A DNA stretch of 64,000 bases, from the NCBI GenBank assembly GCA_964370815.1, contig CAYJKQ010000005.1:124001-188000 (forward strand), given 5' to 3'. The position numbers were made by a program, and so were the translations under genes. The notes beneath the pieces were generated by a model. It was not told where the DNA came from. It made no database searches and worked only from the letters and a program-made list of their open reading frames with translations. This stretch comes from UBA12087 sp964370815. Its GTDB lineage: Bacteria > Chloroflexota > Anaerolineae > Anaerolineales > Villigracilaceae. The number at the start of each line of letters is the position of its first letter. Positions within the stretch are counted from its first letter, which is position 1. This document shows, one piece after another, positions 25,304-33,777 of this stretch.

Positions 25304-26713
25304 ATGGAAAAAGCAAATTTTGGAATGATAGGTCTGGGGGTTATGGGTCGCATGTTGGCTCTTAACTTGGAGCGCAATGGATATCAGGTGGCAGGCTTTG
25401 GTCTGGATCCTGCCAAGGTCCGATCGTTTGTCGCGGATCATCCCGGGAAGAACCTGGTTGCCTGTGCATCCCTGGACGAATTCCTGGCTGTTTTGGAATG
25501 TCCCCGTCGCATCATGATGATGGTTCCAGCCGGCAAGCCGGTGGATGAAGTTATCACCAGCCTGATCGATATCCTTGATCCCGGAGATCTTCTGATCGAT
25601 GGTGGCAACAGCTTCTTCCTGGATACCGAACGCCGCTCCAAGGAGCTCGAAAGCAAAGGGATCATTTTCATTGGCACAGGTGTCAGTGGTGGAGAACAAG
25701 GTGCCTTGTGGGGACCTTCCATTATGCCAGGAGGTCAACCCGAAGCCTGGGAGTTGGTAAGACCGATCTTCGAGGCGATCAGTGCCAAGGTGGACGGGGA
25801 ACCCTGTGTAGCCTATATGGGGCCGCGCGGTGCCGGTCACTTTGTCAAGATGGTTCATAACGGGATTGAATATGGGGACATGCAGCTAATTGCAGAAGCT
25901 TATGATATCCTGCATCGCGGCCTTGGCTTGAATAATGGCAGGCTTCATGAAATTTTTAAGGATTGGAACAACGCTGAATTAAAATCCTACCTGATCGAGA
26001 TCACCGCTGATATTTTCACAAGATCTGATCCTGAAACCGGGACAGCCATCCTCGATTTGATCCTGGATGAAGCCCAGCAAAAAGGTACCGGCAAGTGGAT
26101 ATCCCAGAATGCGCTAGATCTGGGTGTCCCAACCCCGACCATCAACGCAGCTGTGGAAAGCCGCATCCTTTCTGCTTACAAGGAAGAGCGAGTTGCTGCT
26201 TCAAAGGTTTTGACTGGACCTGTACCACACTTCGACACGGATCCGGAAAAAGTCATTAAATGGGTTAAAGAAGCCTTATTTGCAGCCTTGATCTGTACCT
26301 ATGCACAAGGATTCGGACTGATGCACCAGGCGGATCTGGAATATGACTATCACCTGAATTACGCTGATATTGCCCGAATCTGGCGTGGAGGTTGCATCAT
26401 CCGGGCTGCATTCCTGGATGATATCCGCCAGGCGTATGGACGTGACCCCGCCCTGGCAAATTTGATGATGGACCCTGAATTTTCCAAATTGATGAACTCC
26501 CGGCAGGTTTCCCTGCGCAAGGTGGTCTCCCTGGCTGCCGGGAATGGTATTCCTGTCCTGGCTTTCAGCTCAGCATTAGCCTATTTTGATGCGTATCGAA
26601 GTGAACGTCTTCCAGCGAACCTGACTCAAGCTCAGCGTGATTATTTTGGCGCACACACCTATCGCAGGCTGGATCGGGAAGGTGTCTTTCATACGGAGTG
26701 GATCAAGGAATAG
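25304..26713 (+). CDS. gnd: 6-phosphogluconate dehydrogenase (decarboxylating)
   Basis: The 469-residue protein has the Rossmann motif GLGVMGRMLALNLERNGY at the N-terminus, the substrate motif GVSGGEQGA, the catalytic region GAGHFVKMVHNGIEYGDMQLIAEAYDIL, and the C-terminal arm ending AQRDYFGAHTYRR. It oxidises 6-phosphogluconate to ribulose 5-phosphate with NADP reduction in the pentose phosphate pathway. The frame is open upstream to 25058, but ATG 25304 is chosen because AGGAAG lies 7 nt upstream and the family starts here. The length of about 470 is normal. It appears to be a single-gene unit. Confidence 0.93.
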   Translation: MEKANFGMIGLGVMGRMLALNLERNGYQVAGFGLDPAKVRSFVADHPGKNLVACASLDEFLAVLECPRRIMMMVPAGKPVDEVITSLIDILDPGDLLIDGGNSFFLDTERRSKELESKGIIFIGTGVSGGEQGALWGPSIMPGGQPEAWELVRPIFEAISAKVDGEPCVAYMGPRGAGHFVKMVHNGIEYGDMQLIAEAYDILHRGLGLNNGRLHEIFKDWNNAELKSYLIEITADIFTRSDPETGTAILDLILDEAQQKGTGKWISQNALDLGVPTPTINAAVESRILSAYKEERVAASKVLTGPVPHFDTDPEKVIKWVKEALFAALICTYAQGFGLMHQADLEYDYHLNYADIARIWRGGCIIRAAFLDDIRQAYGRDPALANLMMDPEFSKLMNSRQVSLRKVVSLAAGNGIPVLAFSSALAYFDAYRSERLPANLTQAQRDYFGAHTYRRLDREGVFHTEWIKE

Positions 26714-26942
26714 GTTCATCAAGCAGCATCTGATGAAATACAGCTCAATATTTTCCCAAGTGGTCCCCTGGATTTTCTTTCGCTGGGTGCTTTGGTTCAC
26801 CGGCTGGTTCCAGGTATTATTTCATTTCGGAAGGCAACCAGGTGAAAGATCCACATCAGTTGTGGAGAATTCAATAGGATCGTTTGAACCCGTATAAAAT
26901 TCCGGGATCAACTCCTTGTAGTGCTTTCAGTCGTTGCGGTTT

Positions 26943-28253
26943 TTAGGGCTGAAGTTTCTTCTGGATCACGGGTAGGGTAAGCATGGCATGGGGTACGATC
27001 AAAACATCACAATTTGGTCCAAGTTTGGCACTGGCTAATTCCAAGGCTTCTTCCATCGTCGCGGCTGGGAGCATCTTGCAATCTGCCACCAGATCCGGAT
27101 ATTCGCTTCCCACGATGATCACATTTGAATCTTCAAGCACTTTTGCCAGGACAAATGCTCTTTGCTGACCAGGTGGATACCCATTCTTTCGGGCATCTTC
27201 CAAAATAGATTGGATATTCGGAGCATCTCGCATGGCAGCCAGAAAGCGTTGTTCTCCAACTCCCGACCCTGCGCCTTCTTCACAGCGTGCAGGGATAATG
27301 AAGAACCCTCCAGATTTTACAACCGGAGTAGGCGCAAAGAACAGGTAGGATGGAGCACGACTGGCCTGGTATAAATTTGCATCCTTTGGAAAACCAACAC
27401 CACCAATGGCGATATCATATTGCTTGTAAATGGGGACTTCATAGACACACTTTGCGTAGGTGACAAGATCCTGGAAAGCCATATCCGGATTACCTGCAGT
27501 AACCCGCAATACATTCTTATGATCATCCAAAACAACGTTCAGAATAAACCGCAACCCGGCTCGCTGCGCAGCTTCGGTCACAGCCTGGTGGAATGGGTTG
27601 CCTTCAATTTGACCCAGGCGCGTGTTTGGATGGTCCACAAAAGCCGGGCTGTGGGTATGTGCTATCAGTGCTTCCCCGGCTGCACCAATTGCAACCGTTT
27701 TGCATCCACCGGAATATCCAGCATACTGGTGTGGTTCTACGATACCCGTTGAGATCAACACATCTGCTTCAACCACACTTTGATGCAGCAAGACCGGTAC
27801 ACCTCCCTTCGTATGACCTAAATCCACCAGGGAAGCCGGGTTTTGGGGTTCATTATCAATAACCCGGTAACGGGAAACAATATCTGCTCCCAGTTTTATG
27901 GCTTTTTCTTCCAGCGTGGAAGGTCTATGCAAACCAATACCGCACAAGAGCGTAATATCCTCATCTCGCACACCAGCTTGCTCCAATTCGACCAACAAGG
28001 CAGGCACAAGTTGATGGTCGGGACTGGCTCGTGTGATATCGGTAAAGACGATGCAGGCGCGCTTGCCCGGTTTGGCAATTTCCCGCAGTGGAGGCGTCCC
28101 GATGGGATGGTCCAATGCTTGTTTAATGGCACTCTGAAAATCATTTAATGGTTTTTCTGGATTGGAAATGATCACTGTTGCTTGCATGGATGCAGGCAGT
28201 TTGAATTCCAATGAGGATCTACTGTAGGGAATTTTGTAAGTTTGATTTTCCAT
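26943..28253 (-). CDS. LarA-like nickel-dependent racemase family protein
   Basis: The 436-residue protein belongs to the LarA/DUF2088 family. Features are GIGLHRPSTLEEK (the conserved HRxxxxEE-like element) and EPHQYAGYSGGCKTV with the Lys that carries the nickel-pincer cofactor in LarA. The family racemises lactate or other 2-hydroxy acids. The length is normal. No LarB/C/E cofactor genes are present nearby, so the substrate and cofactor supply are unknown. It is a single-gene unit. Confidence 0.82.
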   Translation of the reverse strand: MENQTYKIPYSRSSLEFKLPASMQATVIISNPEKPLNDFQSAIKQALDHPIGTPPLREIAKPGKRACIVFTDITRASPDHQLVPALLVELEQAGVRDEDITLLCGIGLHRPSTLEEKAIKLGADIVSRYRVIDNEPQNPASLVDLGHTKGGVPVLLHQSVVEADVLISTGIVEPHQYAGYSGGCKTVAIGAAGEALIAHTHSPAFVDHPNTRLGQIEGNPFHQAVTEAAQRAGLRFILNVVLDDHKNVLRVTAGNPDMAFQDLVTYAKCVYEVPIYKQYDIAIGGVGFPKDANLYQASRAPSYLFFAPTPVVKSGGFFIIPARCEEGAGSGVGEQRFLAAMRDAPNIQSILEDARKNGYPPGQQRAFVLAKVLEDSNVIIVGSEYPDLVADCKMLPAATMEEALELASAKLGPNCDVLIVPHAMLTLPVIQKKLQP

Positions 28254-28415
28254 GAAAATCCCGGGGTAACAACGATTTTGAAATGTCTCAATAAATGATA
28301 CACAGTATCAGTAAAAAATTTTAGCATTTTATGTCAGATAAGTCGAGTTAATCATGGAGAATGTTGAAAAACAAGTGACAGAACGGGGTTGGTTAATTGG
28401 CAGAAAGAGAAAAAT
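28254..28415. other. intergenic region upstream of LarA-like gene
   Basis: This is an A/T-rich gap upstream of the minus-strand LarA-like gene and downstream of the DUF364 genes. No conserved element was recognised apart from probable promoter sequence for the LarA-like gene. Confidence 0.4.
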
Positions 28416-28616
28416 TTATTGGATGGGTGCGAGCCACTCGACCAACTGTTGCATCAACGGACTATCCGGGAAGGTTATGAGCACCTTGTCCTCACCCATG
28501 CGGCTCTGCCAGCCTCCTGCGTGGACCACCAGGCTGACCATGTCACGATTAATCTCCATGGCGGAGACGCTCCCACCAAGTTTGAGCATCCCTTTCAACA
28601 CGAAGAGGAATTTCAA
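28416..28616 (-). CDS. small hypothetical protein downstream of DUF364 gene
   Basis: The 66-residue product starts at a TTG and has a mixed beta/alpha composition (VSLVVHAGGWQSRMGEDKVLITFPDSPLMQQLVEWLAPIQ). It starts 28 nt after the DUF364 stop on the same strand. There is no clear RBS; an internal ATG (MLKLGG) is an alternative. The composition looks protein-like rather than random, but assignment is weak. Confidence 0.35.
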   Translation of the reverse strand: MKFLFVLKGMLKLGGSVSAMEINRDMVSLVVHAGGWQSRMGEDKVLITFPDSPLMQQLVEWLAPIQ

Positions 28617-28644
28617 GATGTTCTTTTTTGAAAAATGGGTATTA

Positions 28645-29412
28645 TCAGATGGAGAAGTTGCCCAAGGTCATCGAGACCAGGCGAACGCCCATCTGCCGTA
28701 ACTGATGAAAGTTTGCACCCTGGGACAGTCCGCGCAAGACCGCTTCGGGTTGTTCCACCACTGCGCCAGAGAGGACGGTCGCGCCGAGTTCGAACAGAAC
28801 AAGGGATAGTGGTGTGGTGGGACCAACGATCAGCGTAGGCGTTCCAGGCTGGCGCAGGGCGATCAGGTCTTCAAAGGTGTGGTTGAGCAATGTCATGGCG
28901 GTAATTGCCAATACATCAGCCTGGGGGATGATTTCAGGTGCGGCGCTGGCAGGCAGGTCGCCTTCCTGCGGATTTTGTTCCAGCACGAGGAGCCTGCCCA
29001 CGCGCGCACGCAGTTCTGGAACGTAGGGGAAATGCCCCACCATCACTACGGTTTTTCCTGCGCCAAGGCGGGCAAGGACTTCTTTGGAGTGCAAATCCAC
29101 CCACAGATGCGGCAGGCGCGGCAGAAGGGCATTAACGGTTGCCAGACCGATCGAGACCTCAGGCAGGCTGGAGGAATGCACGAAGTTCCCCAGTTCGCGG
29201 GCGGGGAGGTCGGTCAGGGAGCCGGCGCGGGAAATAGATGGCTCGGTGGTATAGTGGTGTGACTCATCACCGACTGTGGCAGCCAATCCGCAACGAGACT
29301 CACCTTCCACTTCAACAACCACGGCAGTCCAGTAAAGGCCAACTTTCACGGTGAGCAATTTTCCATCGGGCAGGTCAAGCAGGAGCCGGTCGAAGAGTTT
29401 ATTTGCGGTCAT
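28645..29412 (-). CDS. DUF364 (putative heavy-metal chelation) protein
   Basis: The protein of about 255 residues has an N-terminal DUF4213-like domain (LLLDLPDGKLLTVKVGLYWTAVVV) and a C-terminal DUF364 Rossmann-like domain (VVMVGHFPYVPELRAR, DVLAITAMTLLNHTFEDL, LIVGPTTPLSLVLFELGATVLSG). The family is thought to bind metals or coordinate cofactors; the biochemical role is not established. ATG 29412 is chosen as start because upstream codons run into a hairpin; an open frame continues to 29505. Confidence 0.82.
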   Translation of the reverse strand: MTANKLFDRLLLDLPDGKLLTVKVGLYWTAVVVEVEGESRCGLAATVGDESHHYTTEPSISRAGSLTDLPARELGNFVHSSSLPEVSIGLATVNALLPRLPHLWVDLHSKEVLARLGAGKTVVMVGHFPYVPELRARVGRLLVLEQNPQEGDLPASAAPEIIPQADVLAITAMTLLNHTFEDLIALRQPGTPTLIVGPTTPLSLVLFELGATVLSGAVVEQPEAVLRGLSQGANFHQLRQMGVRLVSMTLGNFSI

Positions 29413-29435
29413 TTTACATCCATAAGAAAAGCAAA

Positions 29436-29466
29436 AGGCTGTCTCTGAATGGAAAGGAGACAGCCT
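29436..29466 (-). terminator. 10-bp hairpin ahead of DUF364 gene
   Basis: AGGCTGTCTC (29436-29445) pairs perfectly with GAGACAGCCT (29457-29466), and a T-rich run follows on the minus strand. It lies in the 5' leader of the DUF364 gene, so it may be an attenuator or a terminator of readthrough from the left-pointing genes upstream. Confidence 0.6.
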
Positions 29467-29840
29467 CGCAGAAGGTTCGAAGCCTGCTCTCCTTTCCAAG
29501 GGCATCCCTCACCCCGGCCTCTTCTGAAAGGAGATGGGTAAGCAAGGAAAGACGGGGGGCGGGGTGTTTCCACCACCAACGGGGTCATCATTTGGGATGA
29601 CCGGCCTGGTTGACATTAGCAAAACCTTTAGGCAGACAGGATCGGAGCACAGATTAGTTTATTGTGTTTTTATTTTACATCCGGTTGGCGCATGTCACAA
29701 GGACAAGCCAGAAGCCAATCACCACGATAACGGTTGGGACAAACCTCTGCCATGCTGGTGATTCACATGAGAGTTGCAATTCCCGATCCGACCAGGCGAA
29801 CTGATTTTGTATGCATGGTATTCTCGTTATATCCATAAAC
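29467..29840. other. intergenic region, no gene seen
   Basis: The stretch contains a G/C-rich patch (CATCCCTCACCCCGGCCTC and a following GGGGGGCGGGG run) that looks like a dispersed intergenic repeat. No ORF with an RBS and coding character was found. Confidence 0.45.
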
Positions 29841-30524
29841 CTAATAGTTAAGATGACGCTCGGCAGGTTGGTCATGCGCTTCCATTGGGCAAAACAACAC
29901 CAGCAGTTTGGATGGCGCAGGGCGTGAATTTGCCCACCGATGTGGCGCTTTGGCATCAAACAGCAGGCTGTCGCCCGATGAAAGCACATATGCCTGACCG
30001 GCAATGGTGCAGGTCACTCTCCCTTCCAGGCAGTAAATAAACTCACGCCCGGCATGGCTGATCTCCCTGACATTTTTATGATCCTTGTCCAGCGTAACCA
30101 GGATTGGCTCCGCTCCCAGGGGGGGCAAACCCTCTCCAAGTTTTTCCAGCGACCCGTTCGTGAACCGGATGAGTGGACGCTGTCCTTCCCGTTGGTGAAC
30201 CAGCCCGTCCTCAAACTTTTCATCCTCAAAAAAGGTCACAAGCGGGACTCCCAGCCCACCTGCAAGTATGTGGAGTGTGTGCACGTTGGGAGAGGTTCGG
30301 TTGTTCTCGATCAGGCTGAGCGTATTCACACTGATCCCGCATTTGGTGGCTAGAGCCCGAATGCTCAATCCCTGTTCTTTCCTGATGAACCGCAGGCGGG
30401 TGCCAATCAGGACTTCCGCTCCGCAGCAAGAGTCCTGAACTGCTACTTTTTCTCTTGCCAGAGAGAAAGGGCTGCGTGTCTCTGGTTTGCACTTATTAAA
30501 TGTTTTTTCTTCTGACATGTTCAC
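29841..30524 (-). CDS. XRE-cupin regulator 1
   Basis: The 227-residue protein has an XRE-type helix-turn-helix (IGTRLRFIRKEQGLSIRALATKCGISVNTLSLIENNRTSP) and a C-terminal cupin (FIYCLEGRVTCTIAGQAYVLSSGDSLLFDAKAPHRWANS). It closely resembles the proteins at 40428 and 59145. The N-terminal 40 residues are extra and contain Cys residues (CKP, CCG). It lies at the 3' end of the respiratory operon and overlaps the frameshifted ArsR region by 4 nt. Likely a ligand-sensing repressor or activator of that operon. Confidence 0.87.
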   Translation of the reverse strand: MNMSEEKTFNKCKPETRSPFSLAREKVAVQDSCCGAEVLIGTRLRFIRKEQGLSIRALATKCGISVNTLSLIENNRTSPNVHTLHILAGGLGVPLVTFFEDEKFEDGLVHQREGQRPLIRFTNGSLEKLGEGLPPLGAEPILVTLDKDHKNVREISHAGREFIYCLEGRVTCTIAGQAYVLSSGDSLLFDAKAPHRWANSRPAPSKLLVLFCPMEAHDQPAERHLNY

Positions 30525-30864
30525 TCTTCTGGTCGATCTTGAATGAGATGCAATAATTCCATTTGATACGACTCACCATCTGCCAGGATGGTGCGCATCA
30601 ACTCGCAATTGCCAACAATCTTCGGATTGGCGATCTCGTAGATGTTTTCCATTCCCTGCTGATGAGTGGATAGCACTCTCACAGAGCGCAAAACTGACAG
30701 GTGGCGCGAGAGGTTTGGTTGAGAGCCGGTTTTCTGGGCTGCCAACACCTCGTTGATGCACTTAGGACCATCCTTCATTCATGGAAAATCCTCAGGCGAA
30801 TGGTATTTCCCAACACTTGGCACAACTGGGCTCGTAATTTATTGACAATGAATTCCTGATACAT
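30521..30864 (-). pseudogene. ArsR-family regulator split by a 1-bp deletion
   Basis: The N-terminal part (from ATG 30864, MYQEFIVNKLRAQLCQVLGN then TIRLRIFHE) ends at TGA 30775-30777. The remaining winged helix (KDGPKCINEVLAAQKTGSQPNLSRHLSVLR, to 30521) continues in another frame that starts at an overlapping ATG. Together they make one normal ArsR of about 114 residues. One missing base before a Leu codon (HE-L-KDGPKC) explains it. It lies 8 nt after the Rieske gene. It may be a pseudogene, a sequencing error or two coupled polypeptides. Confidence 0.75.
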
Positions 30865-30872
30865 AATTCGTC

Positions 30873-31292
30873 TCAATTCGTTTTGTACAAAATGACATGG
30901 TTCTGCTCGTTTTGCTCGACACGCAGGATAGACAATCCCTTCGTTGCAGGACCGTGCACAACCTTCCCGTCTGGAGCGAAGAGGGAACCGTGACAGGGGC
31001 AGGCAAACCCGTCCGCTGTCGGCTCGAGGGTGCAACCCAGGTGGGTACAGATCAGACTCAGGGCAGAGAATCCGCTTTCGGTGTGGAGCAACACAGCAGG
31101 TGGGTCGTAGAGAACCGTGCGTGAGTCGAGCGGGTAGTTCGAGACAGGTCCCAGGTCAAATTCCGTTTTAGGCGTGGGGTTGGGTTCATAATCCAAAAAA
31201 CGGAAAAGACCACCGAAAGCAAGCGCTCCACTCAGGTAGAGAAATACAGTGCGGGCAAATTTGAGAAAATCGTGGCGGGAGATGTTGGTCAT
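30873..31292 (-). CDS. Rieske [2Fe-2S] protein
   Basis: The 139-residue protein has a membrane anchor near the N-terminus (FLYLSGALAFGGLFRF) preceded by a Tat-like SRHDFLKF. The Rieske boxes are CTHLGC and CPCHGS, with a conserved Pro/Gly-rich tail. The ligands are two Cys and two His. It carries electrons from quinol via cytochrome b. ATG 31292 is chosen over the longer frame to 31361 because it matches the family and abuts the nine-heme gene. It functions with the cytochrome b encoded at 32572. Confidence 0.9.
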   Translation of the reverse strand: MTNISRHDFLKFARTVFLYLSGALAFGGLFRFLDYEPNPTPKTEFDLGPVSNYPLDSRTVLYDPPAVLLHTESGFSALSLICTHLGCTLEPTADGFACPCHGSLFAPDGKVVHGPATKGLSILRVEQNEQNHVILYKTN

Positions 31293-31294
31293 GG

Positions 31295-32551
31295 TTAATG
31301 TTCCACAGCGTGGCATTCGTGGCAGTATTGGGACTCTTGCTCTTCGGGGTTTTGTTCGCAAGCGGTGCCCAGCACAGGGCGGAAGGTGAAATATTGACTG
31401 GTGGCTTTACCGAACATTTCATACGTGCCATTGGGCAAGACACGGATGTTCCAGAGCGGTTCGCCTTTTTCTGTGACGAGGATGGTATCACCAAGTTTTA
31501 ATTCGATCACTGGATTGAGAAAGGCAAGCCTGAAGGCGATGTCATTCGGGTCCGTGATGGTTTTTGTCAGAGGCAGTTCGGTCAATGTGCCGTGACAGGT
31601 TTTACATTGCACATATTCCATATCTTTTTTGTTGGCGTGAATGTCGCCGTCACCCATTGCCTCTTCATATGTGTGGCAATCAATGCAGTCGAGAGTGTAC
31701 TCGCATTTGCTGAACTCACCGATGGGCTGGTAGTAATCGTCAATGCGCATGGTAGGATGGTCTGTCCTTTCGGTGAACGTCATTGTGCGCAGATCGTAGT
31801 TACCGTGGTTGTGACAGGTGTTGCATTGGGTATAAGGAATGTCGATGGTCAGGGTGTGTACCATGCTCTGGTTTCCTTCAATTTCTCCGAAAAGAGGGGG
31901 AGAATTGGAGAGGGGGCTGTGACACGCTGCACAACCGGTGAGGCGGTGATACGTTTCTCCATCGCGCGGAGTGGCGTTAATGTGGCAGGTGAGGCAGTTC
32001 TCACCAAATTTTTGAATGGTCGGGTTGAGATCACTGAGTGGGTTAAACGCCAGGAGTGCAGTAATCCCTGTCTCGGTTTGATCATCAATCACGGCGTTGA
32101 TCCCGAAACGGGGAGTCAGATCGGTTTGCGCGCCGAACATGAAGCGGATATTGGCGATCGCTCCAGCGTAGGTGGTTTGGATGCTGGTCGTCACACGCTG
32201 GATATGGTTGCGCTGTTCTGCTTCGCTGCCTGAGTGACAGTTGCTCCCGCCACACGACTCTTCCACCACTGACAGGTCAGACGGGTTCTTCCCGCCTCGC
32301 ATGGAGCTGTGCGCCAGGTCTGCATCGAGGGCAAGGCGTTCCCCACCGTGGCATACGTTACATCCAAACGTATTAACGGGATGCGAAGTGCTGATTTCAG
32401 GTACATCCATATGGCAGGTAAGACAGTATTCAACTTGTCCGGTTAACGTTGGAATTAACTCCACGGGCTTGGGCTGGCGGGTATTCCACCACCAGACCGT
32501 GAGAAGAGTGAGCAGAAAGAGGAAAGAAGCAATAGGTAGTAAGCGGCGCAT
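31295..32551 (-). CDS. membrane-anchored nine-heme cytochrome c
   Basis: The 418-residue protein has an N-terminal membrane helix (LLPIASFLFLLTLLTVWWW) and nine heme-binding motifs: CLTCH, CNVCH, CGGSNCH (a CX4CH motif), CLTCH, CAACH, CNTCH, CIDCH, CKTCH and CHECH. It faces the outside and likely takes electrons from the cytochrome b/Rieske pair. It is not an obvious NrfA or hydroxylamine oxidoreductase homologue. Its gene lies between cytochrome b and Rieske genes, so it replaces the usual cytochrome c1. The acceptor is unknown. Confidence 0.87.
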   Translation of the reverse strand: MRRLLPIASFLFLLTLLTVWWWNTRQPKPVELIPTLTGQVEYCLTCHMDVPEISTSHPVNTFGCNVCHGGERLALDADLAHSSMRGGKNPSDLSVVEESCGGSNCHSGSEAEQRNHIQRVTTSIQTTYAGAIANIRFMFGAQTDLTPRFGINAVIDDQTETGITALLAFNPLSDLNPTIQKFGENCLTCHINATPRDGETYHRLTGCAACHSPLSNSPPLFGEIEGNQSMVHTLTIDIPYTQCNTCHNHGNYDLRTMTFTERTDHPTMRIDDYYQPIGEFSKCEYTLDCIDCHTYEEAMGDGDIHANKKDMEYVQCKTCHGTLTELPLTKTITDPNDIAFRLAFLNPVIELKLGDTILVTEKGEPLWNIRVLPNGTYEMFGKATSQYFTFRPVLGTACEQNPEEQESQYCHECHAVEH

Positions 32552-32571
32552 GGTTCAGTTCCGTTAAATAT

Positions 32572-33597
32572 TTAAACCATCGCAAAGATGGTAAGGATAA
32601 AAATGAAAACTCCAATAAATACAATCACAATCTGTACCAAACGATTGGATTTTGGAAACCAATGACCGATGTCGCTGTCAGCAGGTTTGGGGAAAATGTA
32701 GGGAATGAGGGCTAGGAAGGTTAAAATAGATAAGGGGATGAGCACGCCGAAAATGAACGGGTCACCCCAATTAAGCATTTGTTGTACCCACATGAAAAAC
32801 CACGGGGCGCGGGTTTCAGCAGTGGGAGATGGTTTGCCGATCATGGCAGCAGCAATCGGTGCAGGGACAAAACTGGAGAGCAGGATCAGCAGGATGCCGA
32901 TGATAAACATGGCCAGCACTTCGCGGCGGACGAGTTCGTTGCGATTCAGACGGGTTGAATCAGATCGCAGAGACGGCGGCGGGACGGCAATTCCTCCGTC
33001 GCGGCGGACTCGAAAAGCGTGCCAGATGCCGAGAATCACGATCGGGAGGGACAAGGCGAAGATGTGCCAGGTGTAGAAGCGGAGCAGGGCGGTCTTGCAG
33101 GCTTCTTCACCGCCGACCGCGATGCGATGCAGAAAGTCCCCAATTAAGGGAATGGTCTTGATCAGGTTTGTGCCTGTGACCAGCGGATAGCAAATTCCCT
33201 GGTCCCAGCGCAGGATATAACCGGTGAAATCGAGCAGGAGGGCAAGCACGAACAGTCCCAACCCGAGCAAATAGTTGAATCGGCGCGGGTGACTGTATGC
33301 GGCGGTAAAGATCACACGCAGAAAATGGATGACAATAAAGACCAACAGGAGTTGCGCGGCCCAATAATGCAGGTTGCGCACAAATCCGCCGAAAGGAACG
33401 TGATAGGTGATGGTCTGTACCGAGAGAGCGGCTTCTTCTGGATTTGGGACGTAGTAGAACATCTCCAGGATACCCGTCACCCCGAGAATGAGCATGAGGA
33501 AGATGGCTGTCCCGCCCGCGCCCAGTGTGTATCGCCAGCGCGCTTGAGCTGCCGGGATGGTGGGAGGGTGCAGGTGGTGAAAGAAGGACGGGCGCAT
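32572..33597 (-). CDS. cytochrome b (b6/b-c1 type)
   Basis: The protein of about 341 residues has an N-terminal cytochrome b domain with four heme-ligating His in the correct spacing: LHYWAAQ and IHFLRV in one helix, and YTWHIF and IWHAFR in the later helix. Conserved GGFVRNLHYW and LRWDQG elements are present. The C-terminal part adds three to four helices like subunit IV (PWFFMWVQQMLNWGDPF). ATG 33597 is chosen because upstream codons are non-homologous. It oxidises or reduces quinone with the Rieske protein in this operon. Confidence 0.9.
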   Translation of the reverse strand: MRPSFFHHLHPPTIPAAQARWRYTLGAGGTAIFLMLILGVTGILEMFYYVPNPEEAALSVQTITYHVPFGGFVRNLHYWAAQLLLVFIVIHFLRVIFTAAYSHPRRFNYLLGLGLFVLALLLDFTGYILRWDQGICYPLVTGTNLIKTIPLIGDFLHRIAVGGEEACKTALLRFYTWHIFALSLPIVILGIWHAFRVRRDGGIAVPPPSLRSDSTRLNRNELVRREVLAMFIIGILLILLSSFVPAPIAAAMIGKPSPTAETRAPWFFMWVQQMLNWGDPFIFGVLIPLSILTFLALIPYIFPKPADSDIGHWFPKSNRLVQIVIVFIGVFIFILTIFAMV

Positions 33598-33653
33598 GTG
33601 GGTAAGGGGTAATTGGTAGATTGGTGAATTGGCGGTGCGTCTTGGGTGTGGAC

Positions 33654-33675
33654 ATGCGGGCTTTTCTACCCGCAT
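33654..33675 (-). other. 7-bp hairpin in gap between NrfD and cytochrome b genes
   Basis: ATGCGGG pairs with CCCGCAT around an 8-nt loop. It lies in the only sizeable gap of the operon (33598-33777) and may process or stabilise the mRNA so that the two halves are expressed at different levels. Confidence 0.5.
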
Positions 33676-33777
33676 TCATGCACCAACCCTCCCATTCGGA
33701 TCAGCGTGACGGTTGTCAGAAGCGGACAAATACTCGTCGAAACGGAGGCAGGCTTGAGATCCAGAAAGAGGCGGACG

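Noticed and set aside
28354..28701. 115-codon plus-strand frame near 28.4-28.7 kb
   Set aside because: Conflicts with the DUF364 gene and with the small minus-strand frame; it has no RBS or domain.
30775..30777. TGA in the ArsR region as selenocysteine
   Set aside because: Reading through keeps the wrong frame; the homologous helix-turn-helix continues in a different frame, so this is a deletion.
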